Shown: one piece after another, positions 26,700 to 35,194 of the stretch
Position numbering within the stretch: position 1 is the stretch's first letter
Layout of the letters: each line of letters opens with the position of its first letter
DNA from: Oceanobacillus_B kapialis
GTDB taxonomy: Bacteria > Bacillota > Bacilli > Bacillales > Amphibacillaceae
Assembly (NCBI RefSeq): GCF_042685265.1
Contig: NZ_JBHUMX010000041.1
Strand: one strand, 5' to 3'
DNA: 64,000 nt
Program-made: the position numbers and the translations under genes
The notes under the pieces: generated by a model
Databases searched by the model: none
The model's input: only the letters and a program-made list of their open reading frames with translations
Told to the model about the DNA's origin: nothing

Positions 26700-27079
26700 C
26701 ACATACTCGATTACTAGTAGAGAACTACAAAGAGTGTTTCTTGTTTTATAAAGATGTACTGGGGTTTGAAGTTACATGGGGAGACGAAAACTCTAATTAT
26801 GCCGATTTTAAATTTAATGGTGCTACCTTAGGAATTTTCGAACGTAAACAAATGGTTCAGGCAATTGGTGGCGAGTATTCACCTGAAGCCTTAAAGACAG
26901 ATAGAACTGTTTTAGTATTTAAGGTGGCAAATGTTGAAAATAGCTATCAGAAGTTAAACAAGAAAGTAACATTTATTACGGAACCGAAAGAACAGGAAGA
27001 CTGGGGCATTAAAGTAGCTCATTTCAGAGATCCAGCCGGAAACCTTATAGAAATCTATGAAAACTTGGATAATATGTAA
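26690..27079 (+). CDS. VOC-superfamily (glyoxalase/bleomycin-resistance-like) protein
   Basis: 129 aa. Two beta-alpha-beta-beta-beta modules: MELTHTRLLVENYKECFLFYKDVLGFEVTWG and the C-terminal half ending WGIKVAHFRDPAGNLIEIYEN. The first-module His, second-module His (VAHFRDP) and final Glu (LIEIYE) fit a metal-binding VOC site. Could be a dioxygenase-like, lyase or drug-binding protein; substrate unknown. Overlaps the preceding membrane-protein gene. Confidence 0.87.
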   Translation: MELTHTRLLVENYKECFLFYKDVLGFEVTWGDENSNYADFKFNGATLGIFERKQMVQAIGGEYSPEALKTDRTVLVFKVANVENSYQKLNKKVTFITEPKEQEDWGIKVAHFRDPAGNLIEIYENLDNM

Positions 27080-27115
27080 GTTCTACATACGCCCAATAGC
27101 AAAAGGGAGATTAAG

Positions 27116-27547
27116 ATGTTAAATGTGAGAGCATTAGAAGATGCAGACTATGCGTTAATAAACGAAGCGGAAAAGGTCATTAAAAAGAATTATAGGTATG
27201 GTCGTCATCATATTGGTTCAGCAGTCCGTGCAAAATCAGGGAAAATTCATGCAGCAGTTCATGTAGAAGCAAATGTTGGGAGAATAACGGTTTGTGGGGA
27301 GGCCATGGCACTCGGGAAATCCATCTCAGAAGGTGACCATGAATTTACAACAATTGTGGCAGTTGCCCATCCCCACCCACATGAAGCTATCGAAAAATGC
27401 TGGGTAGTAGCTCCTTGTGGCATGTGCCGGGAGTTAATTAGTGATTATGGTAGCACTACTGACGTCATCATTTCTTATAACGGTGAGTTAGTAAAATGCA
27501 ATGTAATGGAACTGTTACCAGAGAAATATACGAGTGAAGCAGAATAA
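27116..27547 (+). CDS. Cytidine deaminase-like protein
   Basis: 143 aa, cytidine/blasticidin-S deaminase superfamily. Zinc motifs are VCGEAMALG (the usual C/H-A-E is here C-G-E; Glu is the proton shuttle) and PCGMCREL (two Cys ligands). HVEANVGRITVCGEA occupies the strand normally reading N-E-R in pyrimidine deaminases, so the substrate may not be plain cytidine. Short homologues in Bacillaceae are annotated only as cytidine deaminase family. SD GGGAGA. Followed by a terminator. Confidence 0.82.
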   Translation: MLNVRALEDADYALINEAEKVIKKNYRYGRHHIGSAVRAKSGKIHAAVHVEANVGRITVCGEAMALGKSISEGDHEFTTIVAVAHPHPHEAIEKCWVVAPCGMCRELISDYGSTTDVIISYNGELVKCNVMELLPEKYTSEAE

Positions 27548-27571
27548 TATACAGCTATTTTTTACACAACG

Positions 27572-27602
27572 AAGAGATCGGTTTGGCACGGTCTCTTTTT
27601 AA
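27572..27602 (+). terminator. Terminator after the deaminase-like gene
   Basis: AGAGATCG-gtttggca-CGGTCTCTTTTT. It sits only ~17 bp before the next start codon. Confidence 0.7.
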
Positions 27603-27618
27603 TAGGTGGGATTAAACG

Positions 27619-28398
27619 ATGAGCAGTTGCCTCGAGATAGAAAAAGTAGTATTTAGCACGCTTAAAGAGATGAAAGCTTTATTAGAAGAAAAGTTTATTG
27701 GGTTTTATGTACACGGTTCGTTAGCAATGGGAGGATTCAACCCTAAGCGCAGTGACATGGATATTTTAGTGGTATCCAATAAACGCCTACCTTTAAAAGA
27801 AAAAAGGAAATTAGCCGCATTTCTACTAAAAAGATCAAACACACCATTCCCAATTGAACTAAGTATACTAACAACAGAGCAGTTAACAAATTGGAAGCAT
27901 CCGAGCCCATTTGATTTTCATTATAGTGAAAGCTGGAGGCAAGCTTATGAAGAAGACCTGGCAAAGGACACTTACATCTATCTGAATGATGAAATGAAAA
28001 CAGATCCGGATTTAGCTGCACATTTAACGGTTTTAACGAACAGAGGTATTTGTCTCGAGGGCAAGCCAATTTTGGAAGTTTTCCCCAAAGTACCACGTGC
28101 TCATTATATAGCTTCCATTATGGAGGATTTTAAGAATTGCTTACAAACGATAGAGCAGAACCCTGTTTATAGTACGTTAAACCTTCTTAGAGTGTATTGG
28201 TATTTGCAAGAAGGAGTCATTTCTTCAAAGAAAGAAGCAGGGCGTTGGGGAGTAGCTACTTTACCAGATGATATGAAAGACACTGTTAAAAAGGTGTTGG
28301 AGTGCTATGAGTCGAACAGGGAAGACAATGACATTAGGGGCAAGGAACTACTACTATTTAGAGACTATATTTCGTTTGAAGTTGATAAATTTATTTAG
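27619..28398 (+). CDS. Aminoglycoside nucleotidyltransferase-like protein (ANT(3'')/(9) type, DUF4111)
   Basis: 259 aa. N-terminal nucleotidyltransferase fold with GSLAMGGFNPKRSDMDILVV (GS...DxD metal-binding Asp pair). The C-terminal helical domain includes LTVLTNRGICLEGKPI and STLNLLRVYWYLQEG...KKEAGRWG, both typical of streptomycin/spectinomycin adenylyltransferases. Whether it confers resistance cannot be stated; chromosomal homologues are often cryptic. SD TAGGTGGGA. Confidence 0.85.
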   Translation: MSSCLEIEKVVFSTLKEMKALLEEKFIGFYVHGSLAMGGFNPKRSDMDILVVSNKRLPLKEKRKLAAFLLKRSNTPFPIELSILTTEQLTNWKHPSPFDFHYSESWRQAYEEDLAKDTYIYLNDEMKTDPDLAAHLTVLTNRGICLEGKPILEVFPKVPRAHYIASIMEDFKNCLQTIEQNPVYSTLNLLRVYWYLQEGVISSKKEAGRWGVATLPDDMKDTVKKVLECYESNREDNDIRGKELLLFRDYISFEVDKFI

Positions 28399-28436
28399 AA
28401 GTATAGAAAAAAATATACAATAGGGGGTGAATTGGT

Positions 28437-29375
28437 ATGAAACATATTATTGAATCTAGCAAGATAATGATTAGTATGTCTATCTTCATTGTTATCCTTT
28501 TAGCAGGGTGCCAAGAAGAGGAGGATATTACGACAAAGTTTACGCATCCAGATACTGACCAGCCTTTTCAAATTGTTAGTGCTTATAAGCTATATGATGC
28601 GTTTATAGATGAGGCCTCTCAAGAATCAGAGGAAGTAAATATAGAAACATTATTTGAAAAAATGGTGTTGGAGCCTGTTCATGATCAGTGTTTTGCAGAA
28701 GGAGAACATACGAAAGCGATGGAGTTGACCTGGGAACAATCTTTCTCCAATTTAGAAAATACGAAAGAGCTAATAAAAGAAATCGATACGGAAAACGTAA
28801 ATCAAGCTATTGAGGATTCATTAATTAAATCGGCGACCTTGTTGCCTTCTGAGATAGAGAATACCGTGTGCGTGTTCCCAGCCTTAGGCGAGTCCCCTTT
28901 AGGCTTCAATGTTGGTGCGGGAAAGATTTTACTTTTTCACAGCAGTTATTTAGATGAAGACAATTATAAAACCACGACAGCGCATGAATACCATCATAGT
29001 GTATGGACGGAGAAGTTCTACGATCCGGATGATAACTTTACAGTTTTAGATAATATGGTTTTTGAAGGGAAAGCAGTACTTTTTGAAGAACTAGTCTATC
29101 CTGAAATGTATTCGTATTCAATCCCTGTCTATTCCACCTATGATCAACACCATTGGGAATTAATTGAAGCAGACTTAAATCAAGGAAATCTTGAGCGCTC
29201 TTTAGAAATCCTTTATGGTGAAGGAGAGCTACCTCCATTGTATGGCTATAGTGAAGGATATAAAATTGTCACGCACTATCTTGAACAGAACCCTGATTTA
29301 GAGCCTGAGGAGTGGCTGGGAATTGGTGCAGAGGAGATTTTCACAGAGGGAGATTATATTTCGAATTATAAATAG
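28437..29375 (+). CDS. DUF2268-type putative zinc protease lipoprotein
   Basis: 312 aa. Lipoprotein signal peptide with lipobox LLAGC (Cys25). The mature part contains HEYHHSVW (an HExxH-type zinc site: His-Glu-Tyr-His-His) near residue 185 and a downstream Glu-rich helix (VFEGKAVLFEELVYPE) that could supply the third ligand. Matches the DUF2268 (predicted Zn-dependent protease) pattern, as in B. subtilis YjaZ. Exposed on the outer face of the membrane. SD AGGGGGTGA. Confidence 0.83.
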   Translation: MKHIIESSKIMISMSIFIVILLAGCQEEEDITTKFTHPDTDQPFQIVSAYKLYDAFIDEASQESEEVNIETLFEKMVLEPVHDQCFAEGEHTKAMELTWEQSFSNLENTKELIKEIDTENVNQAIEDSLIKSATLLPSEIENTVCVFPALGESPLGFNVGAGKILLFHSSYLDEDNYKTTTAHEYHHSVWTEKFYDPDDNFTVLDNMVFEGKAVLFEELVYPEMYSYSIPVYSTYDQHHWELIEADLNQGNLERSLEILYGEGELPPLYGYSEGYKIVTHYLEQNPDLEPEEWLGIGAEEIFTEGDYISNYK

Positions 29376-29400
29376 TGATAGTTATTAATAAAATGAGACG

Positions 29401-29716
29401 TGGCTGGGACATAACTAGATCATGTAATCTTAAATACGAATAATAATTGTAGTACGCTTCGGCAGAACACTCCGCTTTCCACGGGCACGGCCTCAGGGCA
29501 ACAGGATGTTGGTCACAAAGACGTTGCCACAGGACGTGGCGAACTTAGTCTTTGTTCCTTTCACGCTGCGGGGGCTTCGGACTCGTGCTGTTCCCGTTGG
29601 AGTCTCCGTGTTCTGCCTACGCTAAAATAAGAAATCCGAACTAAGCCAAACCTTTATTAAAAAGATTTGCATTATAGTTCGGATTTCATGATTTTTGAAA
29701 ACTTTTGTCCCAGCCA
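29401..29716. repeat. GGCTGGGACA-bounded dispersed element, copy 2 (316 bp)
   Basis: Perfect 11-bp terminal inverted repeats TGGCTGGGACA / TGTCCCAGCCA. The interior is collinear with copy 1 (CGCTTCGGCAGAACACTCCGC block, GGACTCGTGCTGTTCCCGTTGG block, and the CCGAACTA...TAGTTCGG hairpin). It carries an extra ~64-bp hairpin at 29497-29560 (ACAAAGAC ... GTCTTTGT; GTTGCCAC...GTGGCGAAC) absent from copy 1. No ORF. Confidence 0.88.
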
Positions 29717-29734
29717 GGTCTTTTCTATTTCTTC

Positions 29735-31738
29735 TTACAAATATTCCTCAAACCAACGACAAATATGATTCAGTCTTTCCTGACGCATTGCTGGCTTTCC
29801 GCTTCTGCTCAATTCGTGATTTGCACCAGGGAAACGCACAAATTCTACTTCTTTTCGCAGATGCTTTAACGTGATAAACAGTTGTTCACCTTGCTCAACA
29901 GGACAGCGGAAATCTAATTCTCCGTGTAAAATTAACAGAGGTGTTTCCACGTTTTCTGCATATCTCAATGGGGAGATCTCCCAAAGCTTGGCAGGATCAT
30001 CTAATAGGTTTAATCCATGCTCCCACTTATTAAAGAAGAAACCAATATCACTGACACCGTAAAAGCTTAACCAGTTAGAGATGGAGCGCTGGGTTACAGC
30101 TGCTTTAAAGCGGTTGGTGTGACCAACAATCCAGTTTGTCATAAACCCACCGTAGCTACCACCTGTTACACCAAGTCTATCCTCGTCAATGAAGCTGTAG
30201 TTTTCTAAAACATAGTCAACAGCTGTCATAAGGTCCTTGTAGTCGCCACCACCGTAGTCAGAACGGCAAGCATCTACAAATTCCTGACCATAGCCGTGAC
30301 TTCCTCGTGGATTTGTGTAAAGTACTACATATCCTTTTGCTGCTAAAAGCTGCATTTCAAAGAAGAAGGTTTGGCCATACATCGCGTGTGGGCCGCCGTG
30401 AATTTCCAGTACAAACGGGTACTTTTTCCCTTCTGTAAAGCCATAAGGTTTTAACAACCAGCCTTGAATTTCCTTTCCATCTTCTGCTTTGACAGATAAG
30501 GTTTCTGGCTCAGCAATAGCGACTTCATTTAAGAAAGCATCATTGCTTTTGGTTAGCTTTGTTAATGTTCCGTCATTTTTTAAGTAATAAAAATCACAAG
30601 GGTTTGTTGCAGAGCTGATTCCTAACACAAATGCTTCCTTATCCTGATCATAGGAAAAACCAAAAACATGATTATCTTCTTTATATAATGTGGTTAATTC
30701 TTTATTTAGAGAAACTTTGTACAGTCCTGTTGCACCATAATCTGTGGCGATGAAAAATAGGCTGCTTTCATCTTTTGACCATACTGGACCTGTTTCAGAT
30801 TGTCCCATTCTTGTGTCACCGATCATCAGGTCACCTAATTGCATATCCCATGATTTACTTAAGCAAGTACGCTCACCACTAGCAAGGTCGAAAACATAAA
30901 TCTCGGTTAGTGTTGCACCAGCATATTCATATTCATCGCCAAAGCTGACAACTTTATCGCCACTTGGTGAAAAAGAAGCACTATGATAGCCACCGTTTCC
31001 GTCTGTAAGCTTTTTATATTCTTTTGACTGCAAGTCTAGTAAAAACAAGTCATTGGAAAGTTCATAATCTGCATTTTCATTTAAGTTAGCTGCGAACAGA
31101 ACCTGTTTTCCATCTGGGGAAACATCCTGGAAGCCATGGTCTGCATCGTTATTAGTCAGTTGCGTGAACGTATTACTTTCCAGATTTAAGCTGATAAGCT
31201 GTACACGCTTGTTGTCATGGAAACCACTTGAATCTGACTTATATTTCAGACGATTTACGATAAGCGGCTGCTTTTTCTTGTCTTCTTGTTCCTTTTGTCT
31301 TTCTTCTTTTGAAGCTTCTTTTTGGTTTTGAATATCGTCATCCTTATCAAGAGAGGCGTGGAAGAAGATAAACTTACCATCCTTAGACCATGTCGGGTTA
31401 GAAGCGCCATTTTTAAATGTTGTTAGCTGTCTTGCTTCCCCGCCCTCTGTTGGCAGCAACCATAATTGAGGAAGGCCACTTCTAGTAGACTGAAAAACTG
31501 CCTTCTTGCCATCAGGAGAATAACGAAGGTTACTATTTTTTACATCGCCAAAGGTCCATTGTACAGGGGTGTCGCCGTTAAGTGATTGTACAAATAATTG
31601 GCTGTTGTAATCATCCTTGTCATTTGCCTTTGTAGAAACATAGCTGTAAAAGTTACCATCAGGAGATAACTGAGGGTCACTAAACACTTCTATTTTTGTT
31701 AAATCTTCTGTTTGTAATGCGCGTTTTGCATTTGACAT
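29735..31738 (-). CDS. yuxL: S9-family (acylaminoacyl/prolyl oligopeptidase) peptidase
   Basis: 667 aa. The N-terminal ~400 residues form a TolB/WD-like beta-propeller with repeated SPDGK motifs (LSPDGNFYSYVS, YSPDGKKAVF, SPDGKQVLF, SPSGDKVV). The C-terminal alpha/beta hydrolase has a nucleophile Ser in GVTGGSYGGFM, Asp in LHGELDFRCPV and His in PGANHELSR. Cuts short peptides in the cytosol; no signal peptide. A lysine-rich insertion lies at ~140-165. SD GGGAGG. The length and layout match YuxL-type Bacillus peptidases. Confidence 0.92.
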   Translation of the reverse strand: MSNAKRALQTEDLTKIEVFSDPQLSPDGNFYSYVSTKANDKDDYNSQLFVQSLNGDTPVQWTFGDVKNSNLRYSPDGKKAVFQSTRSGLPQLWLLPTEGGEARQLTTFKNGASNPTWSKDGKFIFFHASLDKDDDIQNQKEASKEERQKEQEDKKKQPLIVNRLKYKSDSSGFHDNKRVQLISLNLESNTFTQLTNNDADHGFQDVSPDGKQVLFAANLNENADYELSNDLFLLDLQSKEYKKLTDGNGGYHSASFSPSGDKVVSFGDEYEYAGATLTEIYVFDLASGERTCLSKSWDMQLGDLMIGDTRMGQSETGPVWSKDESSLFFIATDYGATGLYKVSLNKELTTLYKEDNHVFGFSYDQDKEAFVLGISSATNPCDFYYLKNDGTLTKLTKSNDAFLNEVAIAEPETLSVKAEDGKEIQGWLLKPYGFTEGKKYPFVLEIHGGPHAMYGQTFFFEMQLLAAKGYVVLYTNPRGSHGYGQEFVDACRSDYGGGDYKDLMTAVDYVLENYSFIDEDRLGVTGGSYGGFMTNWIVGHTNRFKAAVTQRSISNWLSFYGVSDIGFFFNKWEHGLNLLDDPAKLWEISPLRYAENVETPLLILHGELDFRCPVEQGEQLFITLKHLRKEVEFVRFPGANHELSRSGKPAMRQERLNHICRWFEEYL

Positions 31739-31808
31739 AAAAATAAACCTCCCTAATATGTATCGAAATTTCTGTTTTCTCTCATTTTAATCTATTTCGG
31801 GTTCCGAA

Positions 31809-32327
31809 TCAATTGTTTGTTTTTACTTTTAGTTCTTTTAAAAAGTCTTCTAGTTGTTTAGGAAACGTAAAAATATGAATCTTTGTTTCTTTTAAAGTAG
31901 AAAGACGCTTAAGGACTTGAGGAGCTTTCTTTTGGTTATACGTGCGTACCCAATTAAAAAATTCCCAATCAAGCCTTTCCTTACAATCTTCTCCCATATC
32001 AGGACGGGTTTTGTTATGGTATTGGATACGTCGTTTCACAATGCCGTAGAGACAGCGAATTGTGCTGTAGTGTAGGAAGATTACCGTGTCTGCCTGTTGT
32101 AACCGCAAGTCCATTGTGGCGCCGTAATTGCCATCGATAATCCATTGGTTTGTTTCTTGAATTTCCATCGTTTTCTCAATAAGTTCGTCTCGTTCAATCG
32201 GCTGCCAACCGGGTTTCCAAAAGATTGAATCAAGGTGGTAAACAGGGATGTTTAAAATCTTACCTAGTTTTTTTGCCAATGTTGATTTGCCGGCCCCGCC
32301 ACACCCGATAATTGCAATTTTAAGCAT
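31809..32327 (-). CDS. P-loop ATPase, topology-modulation (FlaR)-like
   Basis: 172 aa from the ATG preceded by SD GGAGGGGGAGAGG; an in-frame start 10 codons upstream lies before this SD. Walker A IIGCGGAGKSTLAKKLG, then YHLDSIFWKPGW and WIIDGNYG, and VIFLHYST as the Walker-B-like strand. These are hallmarks of the small kinase-like proteins annotated as DNA topology modulation protein FlaR, related to adenylate/shikimate kinases. True substrate unknown. Confidence 0.85.
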   Translation of the reverse strand: MLKIAIIGCGGAGKSTLAKKLGKILNIPVYHLDSIFWKPGWQPIERDELIEKTMEIQETNQWIIDGNYGATMDLRLQQADTVIFLHYSTIRCLYGIVKRRIQYHNKTRPDMGEDCKERLDWEFFNWVRTYNQKKAPQVLKRLSTLKETKIHIFTFPKQLEDFLKELKVKTNN

Positions 32328-32485
32328 AACCTCTCCCCCTCCTATGTATATGGACATGCAAGAAGAATTATTATAACATAATTTTCAAAAAATAATTGGT
32401 TTTATCTATGTAGAATGGAGGAAGAGATATCGTTAGTTAGATTGTGATATAGTTAAGCATGATTTAGATAGAGGAGGCTTCATTT

Positions 32486-33106
32486 ATGAATAAAGATGAA
32501 ATTCTTGCCAAGCTCAATAATCATACACCCGGAATTCTTGGGGCGGATGAACTCTATAAATATGCAATTCTACTTCCTTTAGTAGAAAAGGAGGACGGGT
32601 TACATCTTGTGTTTGAAATAAGGGCAGCAAGTTTAAGAAGGCAGCCCGGGGAAATTTGCTTTCCAGGTGGTAAAATCGATCCTGATGATCGAAATGCACG
32701 GACAGCTGCTTTGAGAGAAACAGAGGAAGAATTAGGGATAAAACAAGAACATATATCTAATATTCTCCCGCTAGATTATTTGGTTTCCTCTTTCGGAATG
32801 ATTGTGTATCCATACATGGGCGTTATTGATAATACGGCTGATATTCTTCCAAACCCTGCAGAGGTAGATGAATTTTTCAGTGTACCATTACAGTTTTTCT
32901 TAAAAACACCACCGGAAATCCATTATGTGAACGTAACGATGGAACCAGAGGAATCCTTTCCCTTTGAGCTTATACCAGGTGGAAAAGATTACGAATGGGG
33001 GTCTGGAAAAATAGCAGAGCATTTTTATATTTTTGGAGACAAAGTGATATGGGGGCTTACAGCTAGAATCATCCTTCACTTTATTGAACAATTGCAAAAG
33101 AGTTAA
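32486..33106 (+). CDS. NUDIX hydrolase, CoA pyrophosphatase-like
   Basis: 206 aa. Complete Nudix box GGKIDPDDRNARTAALRETEEELGI, preceded by LRRQPGEICFPGG, the UPF0035/CoA-pyrophosphatase signature (LLxxRxxxMxxxxGxxxFPGG class). Would cleave CoA and derivatives to phosphopantetheine plus 3',5'-ADP. SD GAGGAGG. Divergent from the FlaR-like gene, sharing a 158-bp promoter region. Confidence 0.9.
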   Translation: MNKDEILAKLNNHTPGILGADELYKYAILLPLVEKEDGLHLVFEIRAASLRRQPGEICFPGGKIDPDDRNARTAALRETEEELGIKQEHISNILPLDYLVSSFGMIVYPYMGVIDNTADILPNPAEVDEFFSVPLQFFLKTPPEIHYVNVTMEPEESFPFELIPGGKDYEWGSGKIAEHFYIFGDKVIWGLTARIILHFIEQLQKS

Positions 33107-33145
33107 CAATTTGTTTTACCCAAAAAAAGAGAAAGAGTGACAAAC

Positions 33146-33796
33146 ATGAAAAAATTGCTATTCACCATCATTTCAGCAGGAGTATTATTGGGGGCGTGTT
33201 CTAATACTCAAGGAGAAGAAGAAAAGCAGAAAAATGCGAGCTCAACTGAGGAAGAACAAGTCAAAGAAGATAAAACTTTTTCAAGTTCATCCACTGACAG
33301 CAATGAACAGGAAGAAGAATTAGAAGATTCAAGTACAGAGCCTTCTAGTGAGGATGCTGATTCAAATAACGATTTAGCTTCTGAGGAAGATGACTCCACC
33401 CAAAAAGAAGATATTGCTGAGACACAAGCTGTTGAAAATCAGAGTAATGAATTTAGCGTGGAAAATTATTTGAATGAACATTATGCCATAGAGCGTACGC
33501 ATTATAGTTTAGATACTTGGGAAAACGAAGAAACAGGAAGAACGGAATATGTAGTGGGCATCTTACCTGATACCGAAGAGTTTGGACAAGAGATTGACAC
33601 TGTTTTTAAAGAGGGGAATCCCTACATGGATGACGATCGAACCAAAAAAATGTTTGAAGTGGCAGAGGAACTATTGGTTGATTTACCAAAAGTAAATGAT
33701 AAGGTTCACATTGAATCTGTTTACTGGAGTGCAAGTGAAAATGAAGAATTCCCGGTTGTTTTAATCCAGGATAGGGCGCAAAGTACGATTGAATAA
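33146..33796 (+). CDS. Hypothetical lipoprotein with acidic linker
   Basis: 216 aa, start chosen at ATG 33146 (the in-frame GTG at 33137 overlaps the SD region). Lipobox LLGAC anchors Cys18. A ~90-residue Ser/Glu/Asp-rich disordered linker follows. A compact C-terminal domain of ~110 residues (NYLNEHYAIERTHYSLDTWENEETGR onward) has unknown function. The linker would hold the domain away from the membrane. No enzymatic motif seen. Confidence 0.75.
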   Translation: MKKLLFTIISAGVLLGACSNTQGEEEKQKNASSTEEEQVKEDKTFSSSSTDSNEQEEELEDSSTEPSSEDADSNNDLASEEDDSTQKEDIAETQAVENQSNEFSVENYLNEHYAIERTHYSLDTWENEETGRTEYVVGILPDTEEFGQEIDTVFKEGNPYMDDDRTKKMFEVAEELLVDLPKVNDKVHIESVYWSASENEEFPVVLIQDRAQSTIE

Positions 33797-33867
33797 GGTG
33801 GATTACTGCGTTTTTACTTTAATTGGGATAGCTCCGTTCTTATACTCTCTTAATTAGAGGAAATTAT

Positions 33868-33954
33868 ATGAACCATGTAGCCATTTTACTGACAGTTATC
33901 ACGTTTACTTGGCCTGTATACTTAGAAACTAAAAGAGAAGGAAATTCGAAATAG
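33868..33954 (+). CDS. Small hydrophobic peptide (28 aa), uncertain
   Basis: MNHVAILLTVITFTWPVYLETKREGNSK: one hydrophobic segment and a charged tail, SD AGAGG 7 nt upstream. No family recognised. It may be a real small membrane protein or a chance ORF in the gap before corA. Confidence 0.3.
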   Translation: MNHVAILLTVITFTWPVYLETKREGNSK

Positions 33955-34039
33955 TCTCCTTGTTATAATGGTTTTCCTGAAAATGAAGAGGTTTAGTTAA
34001 TTCTGGATCAGGAAATCTTATAGGAGGGAGGAGATTAAA

Positions 34040-34996
34040 CTGATTAGGTTTCTTGGCATTACACATGACAATAAAGTTGAACAAGATATACCAATAGAAG
34101 AAGTAGAATTCAGCAACTACAAATGGTATTGGGTTGATTTTAATCAGCCTACAAATGAAGAGATAGAACATTTATCGAACACATTTGACTTTCATCCCTT
34201 AGCAATTGAAGATTGTATCCAAAAATTACAAAGACCGAAATTAGACTACTACGATGATCATACATTTTATGTTACACATAATGTGCGTGAAGAAGACAGA
34301 GAGATTATAAGGGACGAGTTTAATTTTTTTCTAAACGAGCAATTTATCGTCACGTTTCATCGTACAGAGGGAAAAGAGCTAACTCAAGTTTGGGATATGC
34401 TGAAAGCCACCCGGAATACAGATGAGTGGGATACATTCTATGTGTTTTATCAAATTCTAGACAAAATTGTAGACAACTACTTTCCACTCATTTATAAGCT
34501 GGAAGATGAATTGGATGTTATTGAAAATAATTCCCAAGATAGATCAATGGATGATTTAATGAACGAATTATTTGATATACGAAGTATGCTATTAAATTTA
34601 CGCCATGCGGTTAATCCGATGAGAGACTTACTCTACAGGATGCTAAATTCCCATCATTTAGTGGAAATTAAAAACAGAAGAGAATACTTCTCTGATATTT
34701 ATGACCACCTTTTAAAAATAGCAGAAATGGTTATGTCTAATCGGGAAGTAACTGCAGATATAAGAGATAGCTACCTTTCACTTAATTCACATCAGACGAA
34801 CAACGTCATGAAGGTTCTAACGATTATAACCAGTATTTTTGCACCATTAACGCTCATTGCAGGGATATATGGGATGAATTTTCAATATATGCCCGAATTA
34901 ACATGGAAGTACGGGTACTTTGTATCCATTGCCATCATGGCAATCATCGCAGTGTCTATGTTTCTTTGGTTTAAAAAGAAAGGCTGGTTTAAATAG
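34040..34996 (+). CDS. corA: CorA-family magnesium transporter
   Basis: 318 aa. C-terminal GIYGMNFQYMPE (the GMN selectivity motif) lies between two helices (LTIITSIFAPLTLIAGIYGMN; YGYFVSIAIMAIIAVSMFLWF). Long cytosolic alpha-helical funnel. The usual family N-terminus (M/L-IRFLGITHDNKVEQDI...) is in frame without interruption from 34040, but its first codon is CTG, with a strong SD (GGAGGGAGG) just upstream. The first ATG/GTG in frame (34274/34283) would delete ~80 conserved residues. I therefore place the start at CTG 34040, a rare initiation codon. Confidence 0.85.
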   Translation: MIRFLGITHDNKVEQDIPIEEVEFSNYKWYWVDFNQPTNEEIEHLSNTFDFHPLAIEDCIQKLQRPKLDYYDDHTFYVTHNVREEDREIIRDEFNFFLNEQFIVTFHRTEGKELTQVWDMLKATRNTDEWDTFYVFYQILDKIVDNYFPLIYKLEDELDVIENNSQDRSMDDLMNELFDIRSMLLNLRHAVNPMRDLLYRMLNSHHLVEIKNRREYFSDIYDHLLKIAEMVMSNREVTADIRDSYLSLNSHQTNNVMKVLTIITSIFAPLTLIAGIYGMNFQYMPELTWKYGYFVSIAIMAIIAVSMFLWFKKKGWFK

Positions 34997-35089
34997 AGGT
35001 TACATGTTTGGTGGTAAGCAATAAGGCATTAGGTATCAAAAAACAAAAAAACGGAATCTTAAGATATGCTTATAAACCATACTAATTTT

Positions 35090-35122
35090 AAAGGCCAACT
35101 CTAGATAGAGTCGGCCTTTTTA
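35090..35122. terminator. Terminator between corA and dat
   Basis: AAAGGCCaACTCTA-ga-TAGAGTcGGCCTTTTT; symmetric enough to serve both convergent genes. Confidence 0.85.
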
Positions 35123-35194
35123 AGTTATTTTACAAAATTTTAATACGGTTATGTTAGAGAAGCGTTTTAACTCTCTTCCACTACTGCTATATCA

